From: Marinobacter salarius
GTDB lineage: Bacteria > Pseudomonadota > Gammaproteobacteria > Pseudomonadales > Oleiphilaceae
DNA length: 64,000 nucleotides
NCBI RefSeq assembly: GCF_032922745.1
Contig: NZ_CP136693.1
Location: 3,534,001 to 3,598,000, forward strand
Direction: 5' to 3'
Positions 16,875 through 23,856 of the stretch are shown one piece after another. Within the stretch, counting starts at the first letter, position 1, and each line of letters starts with the position of its first letter. The notes below the pieces were generated by a model. That model saw only the letters and a list, made by a program, of their open reading frames with translations. It made no database searches and had not been told where the DNA came from. Made by a program: the position numbers and the translations under genes.

Positions 16875-17399
16875 TTATTGCACATTTTTCTCAACAAAGC
16901 TATTTAACTCAGAAATCGACCGAATGACATACAGTGTCTTGTTTGCCGATAGTTTTTCCAGCTTTTGCAAGAACTCCTTGTTCCAAAATTTAGGGCAAAG
17001 CTTTAATACCTTGTAGCTATTAAGTGTCCCCTTTAATACAGAACTCCCATCAGGCCAACCTTCTGGTTTTTTAACTAACCCTTTAATGAGCCGCTTGGTC
17101 ACTAACCAATAGGTGACCAAGTAGGGCAACTCTATGTAGATAAGAGTGTCGGCTTCTTCCAAGCGCCTATGGAAAGAATTCAATGAATTTATTGGGCCAA
17201 AGCCTTCAATAATCCACTCTTCGGAGGAGAGAATGTTCTCGTGAGCCTCTTCATAGCTTTCCCTATCTATCTCTTGGCCATTCTGTTCATATAAAATTGA
17301 ATCCAAAGCATACAATTTTATTCCGGTAGCTGATGCAAGTCTTTTGCTTAAAGTGGATTTCCCATTAGCTGGCTTACCGAAGACTGCTACTTTTTTCAT
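16875..17399 (-). CDS. P-loop kinase, adenylate-kinase-like (FlaR-type)
   Basis: 174 residues. Walker A is GKPANGKST at residues 8-16, followed by ALDSILY, where an acidic residue follows a helix as in AAA-17/FlaR-like kinases. WIIEGFG near 62 fits the strand after the lid of small-molecule kinases. GGAGGAACTAGA precedes the ATG. The substrate is unknown. An intrinsic-terminator-like hairpin lies 42 bp upstream, so the gene may have its own promoter or be controlled by attenuation. Confidence 0.8.
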   Translation of the reverse strand: MKKVAVFGKPANGKSTLSKRLASATGIKLYALDSILYEQNGQEIDRESYEEAHENILSSEEWIIEGFGPINSLNSFHRRLEEADTLIYIELPYLVTYWLVTKRLIKGLVKKPEGWPDGSSVLKGTLNSYKVLKLCPKFWNKEFLQKLEKLSANKTLYVIRSISELNSFVEKNVQ

Positions 17400-17440
17400 T
17401 CTAGTTCCTCCAAGGACTATTACCCAGAGGCAGAAATAGA

Positions 17441-17463
17441 AAACCCGCCTCTTGGGCGGGTTT
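17441..17463 (-). terminator. Intrinsic terminator-like hairpin upstream of the kinase gene
   Basis: Perfect 9-bp stem AAACCCGCC / GGCGGGTTT with a 5-base loop. On the minus strand it is followed by TTTTCTATTT, the form of a Rho-independent terminator. It lies within a cassette, before the gene rather than after it, and would stop read-through from upstream cassettes. Confidence 0.6.
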
Positions 17464-17577
17464 GATAAATTAGTGACGCATCAACAATCCCACCATTCCT
17501 ATGGAATGATGATAATTCGAACTGCCTGTTTCGTAGAATTTGTATGCATTCGCTCATTTTGATTAAGGAGTAATTCA

Positions 17578-17649
17578 ATGTCAACTGAATATTTGATAAG
17601 AGTATCTTTGTTCAAGCATATAACGCCGATAATAAGCGGCGCGCTTTAG
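17578..17649 (+). CDS. Possible 23-codon small ORF with strong ribosome binding site
   Basis: ATG at 17578 has AAGGAG at 17565-17570, ideal spacing. It encodes MSTEYLIRVSLFKHITPIIS and three more residues, running into attC30. It points against the array direction. It may be a chance match or the remains of a reversed cassette gene. Confidence 0.25.
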   Translation: MSTEYLIRVSLFKHITPIISGAL

Positions 17650-17713
17650 CGCGTCCGGTGGAAGCCCGCCAGGGCTGGAATGGTATTCCCCCAAACAAAT
17701 AGACACGCCTCCA

Positions 17714-18427
17714 TCAGTTAGCTCCCTCGAACTCCAGCGGAGTCCGGTAACCAAGGCTGCTGTGCAGCCGTCGGGTGTTATAGAAGCGCTCAATATAGTG
17801 TTTTATATGATGTCTTAATTGGCGAAGCGTGACAAAGCTGGTTGCGTGCAGCAGTTCTCCTTTCAAGCTTTTGAAGAACGATTCCACCTCGGCATTATCA
17901 GTACAATATCCTGGACGGCTCATGCTATGAACCACCTGATGGCGGGTGAGCATATTACGCATTTTGAGGGCTCTGAATTCGGTTCCTCGGTCAGTGTGCA
18001 GCAGGAGCCCTGGCGACGGTGATCGGTCGGCCATGGCCTGCTTGAGGGCCCCACAAGACAGGTCACCGCTCAGGCTCGCTTCGAGCTTCCACCCAACAAT
18101 GCGACGGGAAAACAAGTCCAGCACCACCGCCAGAAACACGTTCTTCCGGCCCATTTTGATGTAGGTGACATCGCTGCTCCATTGCTGGTTGATGGCCACG
18201 GGTTTCGCCATTGCCAGACGGTAGTTCGGCCAAGCCTTGAGGACCGCCCTTCGGGTGAGTAAGCGTCGATAGATTCTGTGGGTGCGGGCCTTCATGCCCC
18301 AAACCCGCATCAGTCGAGCAACGCGATTCTCGCCCACCCGAATGCCTTGGCTCTTAAGGGTTCGATACACCTTTGGGCTGCCATAGCGACCTTCACTTTC
18401 ATTGAAAATCCGTCGTATACGGAGCAA
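17714..18427 (-). CDS. IS3-family transposase OrfB (second type)
   Basis: 237 residues from the first ATG-like start; the homologous frame continues upstream to about 18600 and is probably joined to OrfA by frameshifting. DDE residues are seen in WSSDVTYIK, LLHTDRGTEF and DNAEVESFFKSL. The C-terminus ends in the usual YNTRRLHSSLGY. Confidence 0.9.
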   Translation of the reverse strand: MLRIRRIFNESEGRYGSPKVYRTLKSQGIRVGENRVARLMRVWGMKARTHRIYRRLLTRRAVLKAWPNYRLAMAKPVAINQQWSSDVTYIKMGRKNVFLAVVLDLFSRRIVGWKLEASLSGDLSCGALKQAMADRSPSPGLLLHTDRGTEFRALKMRNMLTRHQVVHSMSRPGYCTDNAEVESFFKSLKGELLHATSFVTLRQLRHHIKHYIERFYNTRRLHSSLGYRTPLEFEGAN

Positions 18428-18522
18428 CAGGTCAGCGTTTTCAGCAGCCCGTTTGCCGGGCTTGCGGTTCGCCCAGGCGTAGTAACCGGAGCGCGAGATG
18501 TTCAGATGGCGACACAGGGCCT

Positions 18523-18894
18523 TTACGCCGTGTTGTCGTCGGTGTTTCCAGACGAACCGGAACGCTTCTGTCGTTCCTCGGCCTGAAAACGTTGAAACTT
18601 TTTTAGAACGTCGTTCTCCTCTTGAAGCTCGGCGATTTGTCGCTTCAATCGGTTGATCTCGTCCTGTTCACTGATTTTCTTTTTGGCTTCAGCTGGCGCT
18701 CGCTTAACCCGTTTCATGGCGAATCTCCCCTCACGGTGCTCCTTACGCCAGCGTGACAGCATAAAGGGATGAATATCCAGCGCTTCGGCAACGCTTTTGA
18801 CACTGCGGTGGGCCTGGTGGCTCCACTCAACGGCTTTAACTTTGAACTCGGTGGTGTACTTCTCGGTTTTCTTGCCGGTCTTGATAGCAGGCAT
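18523..18894 (-). CDS. IS3-family transposase OrfA (second type)
   Basis: 123 residues. The N-terminal helix-turn-helix (AEALDIHPFMLSRWRKEH) is followed by a basic stretch and a leucine-zipper segment (RLKRQIAELQEENDVLKKF). The tail beyond the zipper is where IS3-type frameshifting into orfB is expected. Confidence 0.9.
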   Translation of the reverse strand: MPAIKTGKKTEKYTTEFKVKAVEWSHQAHRSVKSVAEALDIHPFMLSRWRKEHREGRFAMKRVKRAPAEAKKKISEQDEINRLKRQIAELQEENDVLKKFQRFQAEERQKRSGSSGNTDDNTA

Positions 18895-18980
18895 CGTTTT
18901 TCTCCTCAGTCGGAGTTATCGATGCGTGTCTATTGAAGTGGGGGAAGTGCAGAACGAACTTGATTGACTGGTTATGTGGA

Positions 18981-19295
18981 TTAGCGATGGAACCTCGCTA
19001 GTACAGCGCTGCCCGTGTACTCACTGTTGCACTTTGCACACCGATAAAGCGGCCTAGGGCGACGCCAAAGCCATGCTCCTACCCCGCCAAATGTGCAGAT
19101 AATTACAAGACCAAGAGCCTGGCTTTGTTCGAAAAATTCCATTCCAATTATTAGCCCCAAAATCATGAGGATAAAGAAGCTAGGCATTCCGTCGTAAGGT
19201 GAAAGCGCTGGCGCCCTAGACGAGACATACAGCGTATCTGGCTCAACAGTACCAATTTTCCGCAAAAACCCGCCGCATACTCTGCACTTCTTCAT
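18981..19295 (-). CDS. Cassette membrane protein with split zinc-ribbon cysteines
   Basis: 104 residues. CRVC at the N-terminus and CAKC near the C-terminus make a four-Cys zinc-ribbon-like set, separated by two membrane segments near residues 39-53 and 62-78. This arrangement could bring both Cys pairs to the same side of the membrane. No family name is assigned. Confidence 0.7.
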   Translation of the reverse strand: MKKCRVCGGFLRKIGTVEPDTLYVSSRAPALSPYDGMPSFFILMILGLIIGMEFFEQSQALGLVIICTFGGVGAWLWRRPRPLYRCAKCNSEYTGSAVLARFHR

Positions 19296-19305
19296 AATTC
19301 ACGCA

Positions 19306-19379
19306 TAACGCCCGCCATCACCGGTGACAAAACCGGCGCGAAGCAGAGGTTTTGGCATCCGGTGCATGGCTTGGTTATG
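19306..19379 (-). repeat. attC31
   Basis: Mixed type (CATCACCGGTGACAAAACC ... GGTTTTGGCATCCGGTG). Cores at 19306 and 19374. It closes the nucleotidyltransferase cassette. Confidence 0.9.
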
Positions 19380-19842
19380 CGCTCTCACGGATGGCACGAA
19401 TATCCTCGATATCCACCGGCCGTGAGAGCGCAGATTTATACCGGATCAGATCTTCCTTCAGCATAAGGGGAAGCTCAAGACCCAGCAAATGCACCGTCGC
19501 ATAGCGAGAAAAATCTATGTTGAGTGGAACCCACGTCTCGTTGCCTGCATCGAAGATTCGCGGACAGTCAGCGTTACCTACCTCCACTTTGATGCCTTCA
19601 TACTTAAACTGGACGTAGGTTAGATCCCAGCCTTCCTCTTGGCGGTGAGCGGCGGCCTTGGATACAAATTCCTGGCCGGCCTGAACCACTGACGAAAAGT
19701 GCTCACAAGGGACGAAAAGGTCGATGTCATTCAGATCACGCTCAGAGCCATATCCCTTTGCAGCGAGTCCCCCACAGATCAGAAAAGGGATATTCCTATC
19801 TCTTAGTAACCCTACAATCCATTGGGCTGCCAAATGATGCAC
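19375..19842 (-). CDS. Nucleotidyltransferase-fold protein (MNT-like)
   Basis: 155 residues from a GTG at 19842, set by AAGGAGG just upstream. GGLAAKGYGSERDLNDIDLF near residues 19-38 fits the GG...DxD signature of minimal nucleotidyltransferases. Further acidic positions (KVEVGNAD) could supply the third carboxylate. Stand-alone MNTs are often antitoxins or defence modifiers, but no HEPN partner is in the same cassette. An in-frame extension through the upstream attC is rejected. The stop is in the attC31 core. Confidence 0.75.
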   Translation of the reverse strand: MHHLAAQWIVGLLRDRNIPFLICGGLAAKGYGSERDLNDIDLFVPCEHFSSVVQAGQEFVSKAAAHRQEEGWDLTYVQFKYEGIKVEVGNADCPRIFDAGNETWVPLNIDFSRYATVHLLGLELPLMLKEDLIRYKSALSRPVDIEDIRAIRESA

Positions 19843-19860
19843 GCCTCCTCCTTTTGCGCA

Positions 19861-19940
19861 TAACGCTTGCAGCATGCGCGCCCATGTAATGGAGCCGAAG
19901 GCGCAATGTAGTGGGCGTCGCCGTGCCTGCACTGGTTATG
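19861..19940 (-). repeat. attC32
   Basis: Family 1. Cores at 19861 and 19935. It closes the cassette of 19936-20310. Confidence 0.9.
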
Positions 19941-20310
19941 TGCTGATGGATAAAGCACAGGTTCCTCCCGCTATCTCGACGGAGCCAAAATCTCCAATGA
20001 TTTGAACGCTCTCAGGCTGAATCAATAATGTATCAATGTTGCCGTAATCGCACTCACCGGAGGCATCCGTGGACCTATTCGCTTCTGCCATCGAGAGTAG
20101 TCCCTGTACCGATTTAACCCCCTCGAATATTAAATTACCTTTCCGGTAGCAGGTGTACTCACCGTCCTTGGGCGCATAGTAATACTTCGATTCTGGCCAA
20201 ACACTGACTTCCAGATTGAAAACCAAGCGATCACCCTCGTAATGCCACCCGAGCACGAACGAGTCATTCAGATCAATTCCCCGGAATAGGTCAATTTCTC
20301 GCCAGTCCAT
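19936..20310 (-). CDS. Cassette protein of unknown function (124 aa)
   Basis: About 124 residues from the ATG at 20310 (MDWREIDLF), with AGGTG just before; a GTG two codons earlier is possible. The protein is acidic and beta-rich with many aromatic residues (ESKYYYAPKDGEYTCYR). It resembles small immunity-type proteins in composition only. The stop is in the attC32 core. Confidence 0.65.
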   Translation of the reverse strand: MDWREIDLFRGIDLNDSFVLGWHYEGDRLVFNLEVSVWPESKYYYAPKDGEYTCYRKGNLIFEGVKSVQGLLSMAEANRSTDASGECDYGNIDTLLIQPESVQIIGDFGSVEIAGGTCALSIST

Positions 20311-20323
20311 GGTCACCTACACA

Positions 20324-20412
20324 TAACGCCCGGCTTTGGGGCGGACTTGTAGCTGCGAAGCAGCGGAAAGGCCGTCCCAGCCCCGAAGGGGCGGCAACAG
20401 CCGCTTGTTATG
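20324..20412 (-). repeat. attC33
   Basis: Mixed type (GGCTTTGGGGCGG ... CCGTCCCAGCCCCGAAGGGG). Cores at 20324 and 20407. It closes the cassette of 20427-20666. Confidence 0.85.
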
Positions 20413-20426
20413 TGCGGCTAACTTGA

Positions 20427-20666
20427 TCATTCTTTGAGCCTTAGTTTTCGCCATGTAAGCCAAGAGCAGATGACTCCGGCCAAAAAGCTTCCGGGTAAAA
20501 CAACGAACAGGCCGAGAATACCTAATCCAAAATCGTCGGCCAGCTCCGCACGAGTCGCGGCACCAGTGGAATACATTTCATAGTGGACAGCTGCTTCCCC
20601 CAATAGCTGGTAGGCGGTAATTACAACCAATACGAAAACACAGAGACTAATTAGGCATCGCTTCAT
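20427..20666 (-). CDS. Small cassette membrane protein, two TM segments
   Basis: 79 residues from the ATG at 20666 (MKRCLISL). One membrane segment is near residues 4-22 and another near 47-70, with a short polar loop between them and a basic C-terminus (WRKLRLKE). No family is recognised. Confidence 0.65.
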   Translation of the reverse strand: MKRCLISLCVFVLVVITAYQLLGEAAVHYEMYSTGAATRAELADDFGLGILGLFVVLPGSFLAGVICSWLTWRKLRLKE

Positions 20667-20678
20667 CGTTTTTTCACA

Positions 20679-20734
20679 TAACGCCAAAGCGCACCGGCGC
20701 ACTTTAGTGCGTCCGAGTGCCGCGAATTGTTAAC
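20679..20734 (-). repeat. attC34
   Basis: Family 5, 56 bp. Cores at 20679 and 20729. It closes the two-gene cassette. Confidence 0.9.
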
Positions 20735-21428
20735 CAAAATTCGACGACACTCCTTCCGCTTCTAATACGTTGTTTATTAGGTTGAAATTAAACTGGCGAA
20801 CACTGTCATTTTGCCTCAGCTGATCAATCATTTGCTGCAATGTACGTCCCTGCTTGTCGTAAGAAAGAACAGTGTTTATGGCTTTAATTTTCGGAGGAAA
20901 AGGTTCGTTTGATCGGTATCGGAGAAGGTTCGACTGGATATCTGCTAGTGGCCCTTTGGGCACAATATCCCAACAAACCACTATCATGTTTATTGCGTCA
21001 TTCAACTGTTTTGCTAAAGGGTTCCATTGTCCTGTACCGCTGGCTCCGCCTCCACCTGCACTAGAACCGGTCGATACAAGAGGGTTGAATAATGGCAAAG
21101 GTCGTATTCCAGCTTTCCGCAAAAAGTCATCGGCAGCATGAGATCCACAGAAAAATGTACCCTTGTCACCATGATAAATTCGAGAAACGTATTCGAAACA
21201 GTAATAGGAGTCAGAAAGTGTTTGGTTAGTGCAGCTTACCTTTTTTTGCCCACTTATAAGTTTTACGTGAGCTACCGGCTTTATCTCATAGTTTTTTACG
21301 ATATAAGCACGCCTTTCGCCACCATAACAGTCCACAAAAACCTCGATAAACAAATGCTTTAAACGAAATACTACAAAGCCCGCAGCGATATGGCCAGCGC
21401 ATCGTTTTGTAGCCGGAAAATCAGGCAC
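20730..21428 (-). CDS. Cassette protein of unknown function (232 aa), second gene of a two-gene cassette
   Basis: 232 residues if started at the GTG at 21428; no ribosome binding site is clear. The N-terminal part is beta-rich with Cys at SCTNQT, YYCFEY and FFCGSH. A flexible Ser/Gly linker (STGSSAGGGGASGTG) near residue 120 separates it from a helical C-terminal domain. The upstream gene ends 27 bp before it and no attC lies between, so the two are probably co-transcribed. Function unknown. Confidence 0.6.
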   Translation of the reverse strand: MPDFPATKRCAGHIAAGFVVFRLKHLFIEVFVDCYGGERRAYIVKNYEIKPVAHVKLISGQKKVSCTNQTLSDSYYCFEYVSRIYHGDKGTFFCGSHAADDFLRKAGIRPLPLFNPLVSTGSSAGGGGASGTGQWNPLAKQLNDAINMIVVCWDIVPKGPLADIQSNLLRYRSNEPFPPKIKAINTVLSYDKQGRTLQQMIDQLRQNDSVRQFNFNLINNVLEAEGVSSNFG

Positions 21429-21455
21429 TGAGGAGGCGATTGTTGGCCCAACTAG

Positions 21456-21728
21456 TCAAAGTTTGAGCCTCTCGGAAGCTAGGATATTGATTGCCCCGTT
21501 GATTTTATCGGAATACTCCTTGGCTTCCTTCGCTGAAAATTTCTTCCTCGAGTACCACCATCCACCCGTGGGTTGCTGGATTTCGATTTCGGTGGGTTCA
21601 AGTAACGATCCCGAATACCCAACTGCGTGGACCTCAAGGGGAGTCTTGGTGCCTTCTATATCGTCGACAGCCCATATATATCCATCTTTAACCTCTAGTG
21701 AATCGTAGTACTGCTTGCTGGATGGCAT
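21456..21728 (-). CDS. Cassette protein of unknown function (90 aa), first gene of a two-gene cassette
   Basis: 90 residues from the ATG at 21728, preceded by AAGGGAG. It is soluble, with the beta-like segment PTEIEIQQPTGGWWYSRKKF and a helical C-terminus. A small-then-larger gene pair is the usual layout of toxin-antitoxin or effector pairs, but neither protein matches a family I know. Confidence 0.65.
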   Translation of the reverse strand: MPSSKQYYDSLEVKDGYIWAVDDIEGTKTPLEVHAVGYSGSLLEPTEIEIQQPTGGWWYSRKKFSAKEAKEYSDKINGAINILASERLKL

Positions 21729-21752
21729 GACGTAACTCCCTTCGTATTTGGC

Positions 21753-21832
21753 TAACGCTGAAATAAGCGGCGGCCCGACAGGGACGTCCGGTGGAGGCCG
21801 CAGGCCGGAACGAACTTAATTGATTTGTTAAG
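21753..21832 (-). repeat. attC35
   Basis: Family 3. Cores at 21753 and 21827. It closes the DUF3291 cassette. Confidence 0.9.
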
Positions 21833-22325
21833 TGGCTGGACATTCACCACCCCAAGTATCGGTTGGCACACTGGCTAGTTCGCTGGGAGCAGGGAATGCT
21901 TTCTTGAATGTGAAAGCCTCCGCGGTTGGGCCATGCTCTCGCAGAATGTTCAGCTTTTGCGCTGCTTCTTCGACTGACGGAATGTGACCGGCAGGCACCC
22001 ACCAAAGCACCATATATGCCTCACCCATTTTGTTGAACCACTCTTTCTTGCGGCGCATGATCTCGACGTGGGCAGACCGATAAACGTAATTGTGCAAAGC
22101 CTCGACCGAATCCCAGAGGGAAAGATTCACGATTTTATCGGAGCCGAAATAATCAATGCCGGTGGCATCACCTTCTTCGGTTTGCAGCCTCCAAACAAAC
22201 CCCGGAGACTCCTCTGCCAACGCATTGATCCTGTCGAGATTCGCAACAAAATCCGAAAGCTGCGGGGAATCAATCGGAGCCAAAAGAGTGGCAATGTTGA
22301 GTTGCGCAATATGATACTTACTCAC
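21828..22325 (-). CDS. DUF3291-domain protein (ABM-like fold)
   Basis: 165 residues from a GTG at 22325, set by GGGAGGAAACT. YHIAQLNIATLLAP at the start, SLWDSVEALHNYVYRSAHVE in the middle and WWVPAGHIPSVEEA near residue 119 are hallmarks of DUF3291, a dimeric ferredoxin-like fold related to antibiotic biosynthesis monooxygenases. The biochemical role is not established. A longer frame through the upstream attC is rejected. The stop is in the attC35 core. Confidence 0.8.
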   Translation of the reverse strand: MSKYHIAQLNIATLLAPIDSPQLSDFVANLDRINALAEESPGFVWRLQTEEGDATGIDYFGSDKIVNLSLWDSVEALHNYVYRSAHVEIMRRKKEWFNKMGEAYMVLWWVPAGHIPSVEEAAQKLNILREHGPTAEAFTFKKAFPAPSELASVPTDTWGGECPAT

Positions 22326-22346
22326 AGTTTCCTCCCTGAAAACACT

Positions 22347-22426
22347 TAACGCCTGCAGCACGCGCGCCCTTGGAATGCAGCCGAAGGCGCAATGTAAAGG
22401 GCGTCGCCGTGCCTGCATTGGTTAGC
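22347..22426 (-). repeat. attC36
   Basis: Family 1. Cores at 22347 and 22421. It bounds the brnT/brnA cassette. Confidence 0.9.
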
Positions 22427-22431
22427 ACTTG

Positions 22432-22461
22432 TTGACGCCTGCGTATATGCTGATAATATAC
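22432..22461 (+). promoter_or_regulatory. Putative brnT/brnA promoter and operator
   Basis: TTGACG at 22432 and GATAAT at 22452-22457 are possible -35 and -10 elements, though the spacing is short. The inverted repeat GTATAT / ATATAC (22443-22461, 7-bp spacer) overlaps them and is a fitting operator for the BrnA antitoxin. The -10 ends eight bases before the brnT ATG. Confidence 0.5.
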
Positions 22462-22465
22462 TTTT

Positions 22466-22777
22466 ATGATCAATTGGGCACAAGTTACTGGCTTTGACTG
22501 GGACGAAGGCAACTCCCGCAAAAACGCGGAGAAGCATGGCGTCAGCCAGTCCGAAGCGGAAGAAATTTTCTTTAACGAGCCGCTTCTGTTGCTGGAAGAC
22601 TCCAAGCACAGCCAGGCTGAGGCCCGTTTTCACGCTCTTGGTGAAACAGATGATGAGAGGCTGCTCCACATAACGTTTACATTAAGGCAGGGCGGTACGC
22701 TGGTTCGGGTGATTTCCGCTCGAGACATGCACCGCAAAGAGAGGGCTGTTTATGAGCAAGCTAAAAAAGATGCCTGA
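22466..22777 (+). CDS. brnT: BrnT-family toxin (RelE-fold RNase)
   Basis: 103 residues. FDWDEGNSRKNAEKHGVSQ near the N-terminus and the C-terminal VRVISARDMHRKERAVYE are BrnT signatures; family toxins are RelE-fold RNases that block translation. The gene overlaps brnA by 26 bp, the usual toxin-first order. It is on the + strand, against the array direction, with its own promoter. No ribosome binding site is seen before the ATG. Confidence 0.9.
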   Translation: MINWAQVTGFDWDEGNSRKNAEKHGVSQSEAEEIFFNEPLLLLEDSKHSQAEARFHALGETDDERLLHITFTLRQGGTLVRVISARDMHRKERAVYEQAKKDA

Positions 22778-23024
22778 GTTCAAAACTGAAGCAGAAGAGC
22801 GAGAGTTCTGGGAAACTCACGATTCCACAGACTACCTGGATTGGGGTCAGGCCAAGCAGGCATCGTTCCCGAAGCTGAAACCCTCAACCAAGACCATCTC
22901 ACTCCGGTTGCCGGAAACCCTGCTTGATCGGATCAAAATCGAAGCCAACAAACGGGACATGCCCTATCAATCGCTGATCAAGGCTTGGCTTGCGGATGAC
23001 GTGAACGACAGTCGTCGGACCTGA
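22752..23024 (+). CDS. brnA: BrnA-family antitoxin
   Basis: 90 residues. The N-terminal half (EREFWETHDSTDYLDW) is the toxin-binding region typical of BrnA/CopG-type antitoxins. TISLRLPETLLDRIKIEANK near residue 50 is a ribbon-helix-helix DNA-binding domain. It should neutralise BrnT and repress the operon. It overlaps the brnT end, suggesting coupled translation. Confidence 0.9.
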   Translation: MSKLKKMPEFKTEAEEREFWETHDSTDYLDWGQAKQASFPKLKPSTKTISLRLPETLLDRIKIEANKRDMPYQSLIKAWLADDVNDSRRT

Positions 23025-23029
23025 GGTGC

Positions 23030-23103
23030 TAACGCCCGCCATCACCGGTGACAAAACCAGAGCGAAGCGGAGGTTTTGGCATCCGGTGCATGGCCTGGTT
23101 ACA
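23030..23103 (-). repeat. attC37
   Basis: Same type as attC31. Cores at 23030 and 23098 (GTTAC). It closes the higB/higA cassette. Confidence 0.9.
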
Positions 23104-23114
23104 CCTCACTCAGG

Positions 23115-23402
23115 TCAGTGAAGCTGATTGAAAACTTCCGGGTGTTGCTCAGCAATGCGCAGAAGCGCAACCGCAGGCCCCTGCGGCTCGCGCCGACCCT
23201 GTTCCCAATCCTGAAGGGTTCGCACACTCACACCCATAAGACCGGCAAACGCAGATTGCGACATGTTCAACTTCAGCCTGATCACTTTAGGCGGTGAGGG
23301 CTCTGATAGCTCATGGGTTCGTAGAGCCAATTTGCCCTTCTTGAACTGCTTGATTTCATTGATGCCATCAAGAATTTCTGCCCCAAGGTTCCTGTCACCC
23401 AT
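23115..23402 (-). CDS. higA: HigA2-like antitoxin (XRE family)
   Basis: 95 residues. A disordered toxin-binding N-terminus is followed by a helix-turn-helix (MSQSAFAGLMGVSVRTLQDW) and the RREPQGPAVALLRIAE segment seen in HigA2-type antitoxins of Vibrio integrons. It overlaps the toxin gene by 8 bp and is second in the operon. It should neutralise the toxin and repress transcription. Confidence 0.9.
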   Translation of the reverse strand: MGDRNLGAEILDGINEIKQFKKGKLALRTHELSEPSPPKVIRLKLNMSQSAFAGLMGVSVRTLQDWEQGRREPQGPAVALLRIAEQHPEVFNQLH

Positions 23403-23706
23403 TTTTGATTGCCTCCGCTATCTGCTTGAGCGTATGGCCAGGAATGCTGGCGCGCTCTGATTTACTGTACAGCGTGAGCATCCATATCTCGTGGTCAGAC
23501 TTCTTCCAGTAGTAAATGGCTCTGATACCACCGCTCTTTCCCGAACCCGCTGGTGCCCATCGAACTTTACGAACGCCACCTGAGCCTCTGATTAGATCCC
23601 CGGCATCCGGCTTCTGCAAAAGGTAGGTTTGAAGCCCACGATATTCCTCGTCCGTGAGGTAGTTCGGCAATAGCTTGGTGAACGTTGAGGTTTCGATGAA
23701 TAGCAT
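23395..23706 (-). CDS. higB: HigB2-like toxin (RelE superfamily mRNA interferase)
   Basis: 103 residues from the ATG at 23706 (MLFIETSTFTKLL). LTDEEYRGLQTYLLQKPDAG, GSGGVRKVRW and GIRAIYYW are the RelE/HigB2 landmarks; these toxins cut mRNA on the ribosome. A longer start at 23724 falls inside the promoter and is rejected. It is first in the operon with higA. Confidence 0.9.
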   Translation of the reverse strand: MLFIETSTFTKLLPNYLTDEEYRGLQTYLLQKPDAGDLIRGSGGVRKVRWAPAGSGKSGGIRAIYYWKKSDHEIWMLTLYSKSERASIPGHTLKQIAEAIKNG

Positions 23707-23712
23707 TACCAA

Positions 23713-23741
23713 AATATACGGCATTGCCGTACAAGCATCAA
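23713..23741 (-). promoter_or_regulatory. higB/higA promoter with overlapping palindrome
   Basis: On the minus strand -35 TTGATG (23736-23741), a 17-bp spacer and -10 TATATT (23713-23718). A perfect 13-bp palindrome ACGGCATTGCCGT (23719-23731) fills the spacer, a good operator for HigA. Only six bases separate the -10 from the ATG, so the mRNA may be leaderless. Confidence 0.65.
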
Positions 23742-23759
23742 GACAAGATCTGTGAGGTG

Positions 23760-23856
23760 TAACGCTGAGCTTAGCGGCGACCTTGGAGTGGCGACGAAGG
23801 AGCCACGTAAAGGGCGTCCGGCGGCCATCGGCCGCGAACTACAGCGACTTGTTAAT
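23760..23856 (-). repeat. attC38
   Basis: Family 4. Cores at 23760 and 23851. It closes the C39-like peptidase cassette. Confidence 0.9.

Larger units (their letters stand above)
17681..18951 (-). mobile_element. IS3-family element of a second type (1271 bp), inside attC30
   Basis: The terminal inverted repeats share TTCCCCCA and AATAGACACGC. The target duplication is GAA at 17678-17680 and 18952-18954. orfA and orfB lie on the minus strand. It is unrelated in sequence to the 1253-bp element. Confidence 0.9.
17621..18976 (-). repeat. attC30, split by an IS3-family element
   Basis: Family 3. The left part is 17621-17680 with core TAACGC; the right part is 18952-18976 with core GTTAT at 18971. 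Removing the IS and one copy of GAA restores a normal site ending GGCTGGAACGAACTT ... GGTTAT. The folded hairpin cannot form while the 1.27-kb IS is inside. Confidence 0.9.

Noticed and set aside
19375..22418. N-terminal extensions reading MQARRRPLHCAFG in two cassette genes
   Set aside because: The same peptide appears before unrelated genes because it is translated attC family 1; proper starts with ribosome binding sites lie downstream.
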